Of a stretch of DNA of 64,000 nt, positions 57,661 through 64,000 are shown one piece after another. Source of the DNA: Streptomyces sp. HD (GTDB lineage Bacteria; Actinomycetota; Actinomycetes; Streptomycetales; Streptomycetaceae); the NCBI RefSeq assembly GCF_028369295.1, contig NZ_JAQMYP010000021.1, positions 1-64,000 of the forward strand, read 5' to 3'. Numbering within the stretch: the stretch's first letter is position 1; the number at the start of each line of letters is the position of its first letter. The notes under the pieces are model-generated. The model had not been told where the DNA came from. It made no database searches and saw only the letters and a list, made by a program, of their open reading frames with translations. The position numbers and the translations under genes are program-made.

Positions 57661-59774
57661 CTCTCCTGCCCCCGTCGTTCGTCCGGGGCGCCCGCGGACA
57701 CGGGCTCCCCCGAGGTCTCCGCCGTCGTCTCGGATTCCTCGTCTTCCATGATCTCTCCAGTCGCCGTGTTCACGGCGGGTGCGGCCGGGGCCGCCTGGGC
57801 GAAGGCCGCGGCGATCGTCTCGGCCGTCTTGCGACCTATGCCGGGCACCTCGCAGATCTGGTCGATGGTCGCCGATCGCAGCTTCTTCACCGAACCGAAG
57901 TGCTTGATCAGCGCCTGCTTGCGAGTCTCACCGAGGCCGGGGACGTCGTCCAACGGGCTCGACCGGAAACGCTTGGCGCGCTTGGTGCGCTGGTAGGTGA
58001 TCGCGAAGCGGTGGGCCTCGTCCCGCACGCGCTGGAGGAGGTAGAGGCCCTCGCTGGTGCGGGGCAGGACGACCGGGTCGTCCTCACCGGGCAGCCAGAC
58101 CTCTTCCAGACGCTTGGCCAGGCCGCAGACGGCGATGTCGTCGATGCCGAGCTCGTCCAGGGCCCGCTGGGCGGCCGCGACCTGCGGCTGTCCGCCGTCG
58201 ACGACGACGAGCTGCGGGGGGTAGGCGAAGCGCTTGGGGCGGCCCTCGTCGTCCTTGAGGCCGTTCGCGAGGGGGGCGGAGGAGGTGTCGGTCAGGGGGT
58301 CGGCGGAGGTGAGGGCGCTGTCGTCGCCGGAGGGCTCAAGGCTGTTCTCGCCGTCGGCCCACTCACCCGTCTTCTCCTTCTCGGCGAGGTAGCGCCTGAA
58401 GCGACGGGTGATCACCTCGTGCATGGAGCGGACGTCGTCCTGGCCCTCGAAGCCCTTGATCTGGAAGCGGCGGTACTCGCTCTTGCGCTGCAGCCCGTCC
58501 TCGAAGACGACCATGGAGGCCACGACGTCGTCGCCCTGGAGGTGCGAGATGTCGTAGCACTCGATCCGGAGCGGGGCGCTGTCCAGGTCGAGGGCGTCGG
58601 CGATCTCCTCCAGGGCACGCGAGCGCGTGGTCAGGTCGGAGGCGCGCTTGGTCTTGTGCAGGACGAGCGCCTGCTGGGCGTTGCGCTCCACGGTCTCCAT
58701 GAGGGCGCGCTTGTCACCGCGCTGGGGGATGCGCAGCGAGACATTGGAGCCACGGCGCCCCGACAGCCACTCCTGCACGGGCTCCAGCGGGTCGGGCAGG
58801 GCCGGGACGAGGACCTCCTTGGGCACGGCGTCCCCGGTCTCCTCGCCGTAGAGCTGCTGCAGGGCGTGCTCGACGAGGGCGCCGGTGGTGATCTCCTCGA
58901 CCTTGTCGGTGACCCAGCCGCGCTGGCCGCGCACCCGGCCGCCGCGGACGTGGAAGATCTGCACGGCCGCCTCCAGCTCGTCCTCGGCGACCGCGACGAG
59001 ATCGGCGTCGGTGGCGTCGGCCAGCACGACCGCGTTCTTCTCCATGGCCTTCTTCAGGGCCTCGATGTCGTCGCGCAGGCGAGCGGCCCGCTCGTACTCC
59101 ATCTCCTCGGCCGACTCCATCATCTGCTTCTCCAGGCGGCGCAGATAGGTGCCCGTGCGGCCGGTCATGAAGTCGCAGAACTCCTCGGCCAGTTCACGGT
59201 GCTCCTCGGCGGAGACGCGGTCCACGCAGGGGGCGGAGCACTTGCCGATGTAGCCGAGCAGGCAGGGGCGGCCGGTGCGGGAGGCGTTCTTGAAGACGCC
59301 GGCCGAGCAGGTGCGGACGGGGAAGACGCGCAGGAGGAGGTCGACGGTGTCACGGATGGCCCACGCGTGCGCGTACGGCCCGAAATACCTGACGCCCTTC
59401 TTCTTGTGACCGCGCATCACCTGTACGCGCGGGTACTCCTCGTTCATCGTCACCGCGAGGTACGGGTAGCTCTTGTCGTCGCGGTATTTGACGTTGAACC
59501 GGGGGTCGTACTCCTTGATCCAGGAGTACTCCAGCTGCAGGGCCTCGACCTCTGTGGACACCACGGTCCACTCCACGGACGCGGCCGTGGTGACCATCGT
59601 GCGGGTGCGCGGATGGAGGCCCGCCAGGTCCTGGAAGTAGTTCGCCAGGCGCTGGCGCAGGCTCTTCGCCTTTCCGACGTAGATCACCCTGCGGTGCTCG
59701 TCACGGAACCTGTACACCCCGGGAGAGTCCGGGATCTGTCCCGGCTGGGGGCGGTAGCTGGAGGGGTCGGCCAT
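57657..59774 (-). CDS. uvrC: Excinuclease ABC subunit C
   Basis: 705-residue nuclease of nucleotide-excision repair. GIY-YIG domain at residues ~17-95 (GVYRFRDEHRRVIYVGKAKSLRQRL), Cys-rich region near 160-175 (RPCLLGYIGKCSAPC), UVR segment for UvrB (ALKKAMEKNAVVL area), RNase H-like endonuclease (ECYDISHLQGDDVVASMVVFEDG) and helix-hairpin-helix pairs near the end (DVPGLGETRKQALIKHFGSVKKLRSATIDQICEVPGIGRKTAE). There is an insert of ~40 residues (SLEPSGDDSALTSADPLTD) before the LVVDGGQPQ block. ATG 59774 starts the four-gene operon. Confidence 0.96.
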   Translation of the reverse strand: MADPSSYRPQPGQIPDSPGVYRFRDEHRRVIYVGKAKSLRQRLANYFQDLAGLHPRTRTMVTTAASVEWTVVSTEVEALQLEYSWIKEYDPRFNVKYRDDKSYPYLAVTMNEEYPRVQVMRGHKKKGVRYFGPYAHAWAIRDTVDLLLRVFPVRTCSAGVFKNASRTGRPCLLGYIGKCSAPCVDRVSAEEHRELAEEFCDFMTGRTGTYLRRLEKQMMESAEEMEYERAARLRDDIEALKKAMEKNAVVLADATDADLVAVAEDELEAAVQIFHVRGGRVRGQRGWVTDKVEEITTGALVEHALQQLYGEETGDAVPKEVLVPALPDPLEPVQEWLSGRRGSNVSLRIPQRGDKRALMETVERNAQQALVLHKTKRASDLTTRSRALEEIADALDLDSAPLRIECYDISHLQGDDVVASMVVFEDGLQRKSEYRRFQIKGFEGQDDVRSMHEVITRRFRRYLAEKEKTGEWADGENSLEPSGDDSALTSADPLTDTSSAPLANGLKDDEGRPKRFAYPPQLVVVDGGQPQVAAAQRALDELGIDDIAVCGLAKRLEEVWLPGEDDPVVLPRTSEGLYLLQRVRDEAHRFAITYQRTKRAKRFRSSPLDDVPGLGETRKQALIKHFGSVKKLRSATIDQICEVPGIGRKTAETIAAAFAQAAPAAPAVNTATGEIMEDEESETTAETSGEPVSAGAPDERRGQER

Positions 59775-60375
59775 GTCTCACACCCTACTGGCGCCCGCTG
59801 ACAGTCCGGCGAGGCTGTGGACAACGCGCGTCCACTGTCAGCATGCCTCCCGGAATCCGAGAACGGCCAGGACACGGCGGTGATCGCTTGGCCACCGCTC
59901 CGGGAGTCGGCGTTCGGCCGGGCTGCGAGGCCGGTCCCGCGCACCGGGGTGTCGGCCGTCAGCGTGAGCGGGCCCGGCTCCCCCCGTCGGGCTCATTCGC
60001 CCTTCCTCGCCGGTGATCATTCCGGCCTCCGCGTAGATCACGAGCCGGGCCGGGTGAGCCCCGGCGTCGTCATGGCACCGGCCTTGATCAACGCGGGCCA
60101 CCAGGGCAGTGCTGTGCCTCAGCGGCAACACCGGGGGTGGGCACGGTGGCTTGAGGCAGCCCGGCGTTCGACGCATCGCGACTCGGCCAGGCCGCGCCGC
60201 TGTTGGACATCAGGTGTTGTCGGGACTTGGTCAACACGCTTCAATGCGGGGGAACTCGGGGCCGTGAACGACGGCGTACGGATGTGACGACCCCTGCCCT
60301 GCCGACGGGGTGGCCCCGACGAGCCGCGCGAACGGTCCGACCAACCGTTGTGAACAACCACAGAAAGGCCCCTGC
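59775..60375. other. 600-base intergenic region between uvrC and the HTH protein gene
   Basis: No supported ORF. It must contain the uvrC operon promoter. GTGTTG-N12-CAACAC (60214-60237) is a possible operator about 140 bases upstream of the HTH gene. AGAAAGG before 60376 is that gene's ribosome site. Confidence 0.35.
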
Positions 60376-61332
60376 ATGCCGCACGCCACTCAGCACGCGG
60401 ACATCCCTGCCGTCGCCACCGCGGAACTGGACACGGCCCTGCGAGGCGGCCCCTTCCACGTCGCCCTGCGCGCCGCGATAGCCGCCCGGGGACTGCCGCT
60501 GCAGCGCGTGCAGCACCATTTGTCCCGTCGTGGCGTGAAGGTCGGAGTCACCAGCCTGAGCTACTGGCAGCAGGGAGCGCGCCGGCCGCAGCGCCCCGAG
60601 TCGCTGCGTGCGGTACGGGCGCTGGAGGAGATACTCCAGCTGCCGGAGGAGTCCCTGATCCGGCTGCTCGCCGAGGCCGACGGCCACTCCGCCCTCCAGC
60701 GGCCCGCGGCCCGCTCCTACCGTTCCCTGGTCGAGGCCTCGGGCGTCCTGGATCAGCTGCTGGCCGAGCTGGGCTGTCCGGTCGACGGCGGCGTGCACAC
60801 CCTGGCCCACCACGAACGGGTGCGGATCGGGGCGCGCCGTGAGCTGGCGGGACGCGAGTCGCACCACATCGTGCGTGCGCACAAGGACGGCGTGGACCGT
60901 TTCGTGGCCGTCCATCACGGCGACCCGGGGTGCGCACCGGAGCGCATGACGGTGCAGGCCCTGGAGAACTGCCGCACGGGACGGGTCCGTTGGCACCAGG
61001 GCTCCGGTGTCCTCGTGGCCGAGCTGCTCTTCGGCACACGCCTGCGGGCCGGCGACACCTACCTCTTCCGGTACGGCGTCGAGGACGGCACGGCCGAAGT
61101 GTCCCGCGAGTACGCCCGGGGCTTCCCTCTCGCGGGCGGTCAGTACGCCCTCCAGGTCCACTTCGCCGAGAACGCCCTCCCGGTCCGCTGCCATCGGTTC
61201 GCCCAGCACTCGGCGGCAGCGCCCCGCAGCGGACGGCAGGGGCTGGCCCTCAGCGGGCTGCACCGCTCGGTCCACCTCGTCGAGCCACGGGTGCGGACGG
61301 GGATCGTGGGCATCGGGTGGGAGTGGGAGTGA
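60376..61332 (+). CDS. HTH-like protein of unknown target
   Basis: A 318-residue protein. Its N-terminus (residues ~20-85) looks like an XRE/Cro-type helix-turn-helix domain: FHVALRAAIAARGLPLQRVQHHLSRRGVKVGVTSLSYWQQGARRPQRPESLRAVRALEEIL. The remainder (~230 residues) is beta-rich (HHIVRAHKDGVDRFVAVHHG, VLVAELLFGTRLRAGDTYLFRYGVED, YALQVHFAENALPVRCHRF) and resembles nothing I know. No signal or membrane segment. It could be a developmental or sugar-related regulator. ATG 60376 is chosen over an upstream in-frame codon because it has AGAAAGG in front. Confidence 0.7.
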   Translation: MPHATQHADIPAVATAELDTALRGGPFHVALRAAIAARGLPLQRVQHHLSRRGVKVGVTSLSYWQQGARRPQRPESLRAVRALEEILQLPEESLIRLLAEADGHSALQRPAARSYRSLVEASGVLDQLLAELGCPVDGGVHTLAHHERVRIGARRELAGRESHHIVRAHKDGVDRFVAVHHGDPGCAPERMTVQALENCRTGRVRWHQGSGVLVAELLFGTRLRAGDTYLFRYGVEDGTAEVSREYARGFPLAGGQYALQVHFAENALPVRCHRFAQHSAAAPRSGRQGLALSGLHRSVHLVEPRVRTGIVGIGWEWE

Positions 61333-61467
61333 GGGGCCCCTTCGATCAGGCCTCGGCCCTGCCGGCCACCACGTTCTGATCCCGTTACGGCTTGACGTGC
61401 CCCTCGGCGGGGTCACGCACCCCGTGACAGGTCGCACTGACGCACCCGGTGGCGAGCCGTGGCAGCG

Positions 61468-61493
61468 CGTAAACGCTTGCGCAAACGTTTACG
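61468..61493. promoter_or_regulatory. Two overlapping LacI-type operators
   Basis: CGTAAACGCTTGCG (61468-61481) and CGCAAACGTTTACG (61480-61493) are both near-palindromes with the LacI-family central CG and differ mainly by orientation. Their centres are 12 bases apart. They lie ~90 bases upstream of the lacI-type start, with TACGTT further down as a possible -10, so autoregulation of the regulator/kinase operon is likely. Confidence 0.75.
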
Positions 61494-61583
61494 TCCGACT
61501 CCGAATGAGATACGTTCCCGGCCGGAAGACCCGCCGCGCCCCAGGGAGGGACGCGGCGGAGGCGGAGCAGGGAGGGGATCCCG

Positions 61584-62798
61584 ATGGCGACCATGGCCGA
61601 CGTCGCGCGGAGTGCCGGCGTGTCCGTGGCGACCGTCTCGCATGTGCTGAACGGCACCCGGCCGGTGCTGCCTCACACCCGCCAGGCTGTGCTGGACGCC
61701 GTGGACGAGCTCGGCTACACGCCCAACACGCTCGCCCGTTCCCTGGTGACCTCGCGTACCCGATCGATAGGGCTCGCGGTGTCGGCGATCAGCAACCCGT
61801 ACTTCACGGAGATCCTCCAGGGCGTCGAGGCCGCCGCCCTGGAACACGGCTACAGCCTGCTCATCGCCGACCCGCACGACGATCCGGCGCATGAACGCAA
61901 GGTCGTCCAGCTGCTGCACGAACGCCGGGTGGACGGCATGATCGTCGCGCCCTCCGCCGACCCGCGCGAACTGATCGCCTACCTCGGGCGCCACGACGTA
62001 CCGACCGTCCTCCTCGATCGCGTGGTCGACACCTCGACGGACGGCTCGCCACGCTTCGACCAGGTCTGCGCCGACAGTGCCGAACCCGTGGCCCGGTTGG
62101 TCACCCATCTCGCCGGACTCGGCCACAGGCGGATCGCCCTGGTCGCGGGCCTGCCCGGACTCAGCACCACCAGCGAGCGGCTTGCGGGATACCGGGACGG
62201 TCTGGCTGCCGCCGGGCTCGCCCACGACGATCACCTCGTGGTGCACGGTGACTCCGAGTCGGCCGGCGCCGAACAGGCCACCGCCGCTCTGCTGGCACTC
62301 GCCGCACCGCCCACCGCCCTCGTCACCGCCAACAACACGATGACGATCGGAACCCTGCGCGCCCTGCGGGACCGCGGTATGTCGGTGCCCGACGACATCG
62401 CGCTGTGTTGCTTCGACGACTTCGCCTGGGCCGATCTGTTCTCCCCTCGGCTCACCGCGATAGCCCAGCCCAGCAGGGACATCGGTGCTCAGGCGGTCCG
62501 TGTGCTGCTGGACCGCCTCGCCACGCCTGACCGGCCCGCCCGGACCGTACGTCTCCCCTGCGCCTTCGTCCATCGCACGTCGTGCGGCTGCCCGGAAGAG
62601 CCACGGCATGGGGCGGCGGAACAGCCGCGTCATGGGACAGCGGAACAGCCGCGACCGTCGGGGAGATCCGAGAACCTCCGGACACCCGCGAGCCCGGAGA
62701 CACTCGCGACGTCCGAGAAGGCCGAAGACACCACGAAGCCGCTGCCATCCGACAGCCCCGAACAGCCCCTGTCCTCCGTGAAAGGAACCGTCTCGTGA
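61584..62798 (+). CDS. LacI-family sugar regulator
   Basis: A 404-residue repressor. HTH ATMADVARSAGVSVATVSHVLNGTRPVLPHTRQAVLDAVDELGYTPNTLARSL at residues 2-55 includes the hinge, followed by a periplasmic-binding-like sensor (SIGLAVSAISNPYFTEILQGVEAAALEHGYSLLIADPHDD ... GHRRIALVAGLPGLSTTSERLAGY ... FDDFAWADLFSPRLTAIAQPSRDIGAQAV). A ~65-residue low-complexity tail follows after CAFVHRTSCGC. ATG 61584; its stop overlaps the kinase start (GTGA). A fructose- or ribose-type ligand is inferred from the adjacent kinase. Confidence 0.9.
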   Translation: MATMADVARSAGVSVATVSHVLNGTRPVLPHTRQAVLDAVDELGYTPNTLARSLVTSRTRSIGLAVSAISNPYFTEILQGVEAAALEHGYSLLIADPHDDPAHERKVVQLLHERRVDGMIVAPSADPRELIAYLGRHDVPTVLLDRVVDTSTDGSPRFDQVCADSAEPVARLVTHLAGLGHRRIALVAGLPGLSTTSERLAGYRDGLAAAGLAHDDHLVVHGDSESAGAEQATAALLALAAPPTALVTANNTMTIGTLRALRDRGMSVPDDIALCCFDDFAWADLFSPRLTAIAQPSRDIGAQAVRVLLDRLATPDRPARTVRLPCAFVHRTSCGCPEEPRHGAAEQPRHGTAEQPRPSGRSENLRTPASPETLATSEKAEDTTKPLPSDSPEQPLSSVKGTVS

Positions 62799-63706
62799 TC
62801 GTCGTCGCCGGTGAGGCCCTGATCGACCTGGTACCGCAGGGCACGGGTGCCCTTGCGGACCTGAAGCCGGCGCTCGGCGGCGGCCCCTACAACACGGCCG
62901 TGGCCCTCGGCCGGCTCGGCTCCCCGGCCGCCTTCTGCTCCCGCATCTCCTACGACGCCTTCGGTGAGGCCCTGCTCGACGGGCTGCGGGAGGCCAAGGT
63001 GGACCTATCGGCCGTGCAGCGTGGCATGGAGCCGACCACGCTCGCGGTCGCCACCATCGACCAGAGCGGCTCGGCCGCCTACTCCTTCTACGTCGACGGC
63101 ACCGCCGACCGGCTCTTCACGGCACCCCCGGAGCTGCCGGCGGCGGCCCGCGCGGTGTCCTTCGGCACCTGCTCGCTCGTCCTGGAACCGGGGGCGAGCG
63201 CCTACGAGGAGCTGATGCGGAGCGCGGCCGCGCAAGGCGTGTTCACCGCACTCGACCCGAACATCCGGGCCGGCCTGATCCCCGACCCGGACGGCTACCG
63301 GGCGCGGTTCAAGAGCTGGCTCCCGTCGGTGTCGCTGCTGAAGCTGTCCGAGGAGGACGCCCTGTGGCTGGGCGGCACGCCGCGCGAGTGGCTGGCCGCG
63401 GGACCTGCGGCCGTCGTGATCACTCAGGGCGGTGACGGGCTGACCGCCTTCACGCAGGACGGTGCGGTCCATGTCGTCCCAGGCGAGGAGGTCGACGTCG
63501 TGGACACGATCGGTGCGGGCGACACCGTGAACGCGGCCCTGCTGCACGGTCTGGCAGCCCAGGACGCCCTGTCCGCCGAGGCGCTCGTGGGACTCGGCGC
63601 CGAGGGCTGGACACGGCTGCTGCGGTTCGCGGCGCGGGCTGCCGCGATCACCTGCTCCCGGGCGGGCGCGGAGCCGCCGTACGCCTCCGAACTGGGGGAT
63701 TTCTAG
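62795..63706 (+). CDS. PfkB-family carbohydrate kinase (fructokinase-like)
   Basis: A 303-residue sugar kinase. Seen: MIVVAGEALIDLVPQ at the start, the substrate GGGPYNTAVALGRLG block (PfkB signature 1), VDVVDTIGAGDTVNAALLHGL with the catalytic Asp and the GAGD anion hole (signature 2), and VVITQGGDGLTAF. Length and motifs fit fructokinase, but ribokinase or another hexokinase cannot be excluded. GTG 62795 overlaps the regulator's stop. No transporter is adjacent. Confidence 0.88.
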   Translation: MIVVAGEALIDLVPQGTGALADLKPALGGGPYNTAVALGRLGSPAAFCSRISYDAFGEALLDGLREAKVDLSAVQRGMEPTTLAVATIDQSGSAAYSFYVDGTADRLFTAPPELPAAARAVSFGTCSLVLEPGASAYEELMRSAAAQGVFTALDPNIRAGLIPDPDGYRARFKSWLPSVSLLKLSEEDALWLGGTPREWLAAGPAAVVITQGGDGLTAFTQDGAVHVVPGEEVDVVDTIGAGDTVNAALLHGLAAQDALSAEALVGLGAEGWTRLLRFAARAAAITCSRAGAEPPYASELGDF

Positions 63707-63788
63707 GAGGCGTTGCCTTTCCATTTCCACTGTTGAGGAGTCAAGGTCCGTCAGAGCCATCTGGATCGGGCTGCTGATGATCCAACGT

Positions 63789-63823
63789 GCGGCGCCCCAC
63801 GGGGAGTTCCCGTGGGGCGCCGC
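63789..63823. terminator. Perfect 15-bp hairpin after the kinase gene
   Basis: GCGGCGCCCCACGGG (63789-63803) pairs with CCCGTGGGGCGCCGC (63809-63823), loop 5. It lies between the kinase stop and the convergent Lys/Ala-rich gene and can serve both. Confidence 0.9.
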
Positions 63824-63862
63824 ATGTTTCAGGATTTGTTCGGACCTGGCGTCCGCCGGGCC

Positions 63863-64000
63863 TCAGGCCTTGCGGGGCTTCGTCGCCTTCTTGGCGGCCG
63901 TCGTCTTCTTCGCGGCCGAGGTCTTCTTCGCTGCTGTCGTCTTCGCGATCGCCGCCTTCTTCGTGGCCCCGGCCGCCTTGTCGGTGGCCTCGTTGTTGAC
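63863..64000 (-). CDS. C-terminal end of a Lys/Ala-rich DNA-binding-like protein (partial)
   Basis: The last 45 codons of a gene that continues past the window edge (its start is outside). It encodes VNNEATDKAAGATKKAAI... with repeated A-A-K-K and T-K-K units, ending KPRKA. Such histone-H1-like tails occur on nucleoid proteins such as HupS and on other DNA-binding proteins in Streptomyces. The folded part of the protein is not in view, so the identity is open. Confidence 0.6.
   Translation of the reverse strand, partial: VNNEATDKAAGATKKAAIAKTTAAKKTSAAKKTTAAKKATKPRKA

Noticed and set aside
61459..61650. A basic 63-codon ORF (MAARKRLRKRLRP...) upstream of the LacI gene
   Set aside because: Its first codons are the two LacI operators read as protein, there is no ribosome site, and it overlaps the regulator's start in another frame.

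Overview
The window is a high-GC actinobacterial chromosome segment, almost certainly Streptomyces. The evidence is the strong G/C bias at third codon positions, many GTG starts and ATGA/GTGA gene overlaps, several likely leaderless genes, the developmental gene whiA, rare TTA codons, and a gene order that matches from memory the dapA-dapD-suf-cta-tkt-pgi-tpi-pgk-gap-whiA-yvcK-rapZ-uvrC region of S. coelicolor. No rRNA, tRNA, CRISPR array, prophage or insertion sequence was seen. The first ~93 bases are a G/C homopolymer tract that looks like a sequence-end artefact.

Layout. 0-5 kb: a DUF3618-like membrane-anchored protein with in-frame repeats, two small unknowns, dapA and dapD (lysine/diaminopimelate synthesis). 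5-9 kb: small accessory genes, namely an SMR efflux/TetR operon with twin operators, HxlR/RidA, a GH114-like lipoprotein and an anchored AbfB-domain protein, with a 16-bp repeat array between the last two. 9-15.7 kb: the complete suf Fe-S assembly operon (sufR-B-D-Rieske-C-S-U-T) with a SufR palindrome. 15.7-19.5 kb: AAC(3)-like acetyltransferase, an ABC-2 exporter pair with a small duplication at the gene junction, and ctaA. 19.5-24.6 kb: an accessory block (membrane protein, ROK regulator, nitrilase-superfamily protein, amidohydrolase) in which three consecutive genes carry TTA codons. 25-33 kb: ctaB, then the pentose-phosphate operon tkt-tal-zwf-opcA-pgl. 33-40 kb: an alpha-glucoside ABC transporter with GH13 alpha-glucosidase, plus a lone solute-binding protein. 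40-44 kb: a PadR-controlled FtsX-type ABC exporter. 44-51 kb: pgi, an MFS exporter (TTA codon), an RbpA-family protein, secG, tpiA, pgk and gapA. 51-60 kb: a large secreted M14 carboxypeptidase, then whiA-yvcK-rapZ-uvrC. 60-64 kb: an HTH protein, a LacI/carbohydrate-kinase operon with twin operators, and the end of a Lys/Ala-rich protein.

The core theme is central carbon flow (both pentose-phosphate and lower glycolytic genes), haem A and Fe-S cofactor assembly, and sporulation control. The accessory material is inserted at several junctions of this conserved backbone. The features I consider most worth checking are the TTA-codon block at 19.5-24.6 kb, the duplicated junction at 17.52-17.67 kb, the ABC permease with an extra extracytoplasmic domain at 34.5-35.0 kb, and the DnaA-box-like 16-bp repeats near 8.0 kb. 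All functional assignments rest on reading the proteins by eye. No database search was run.
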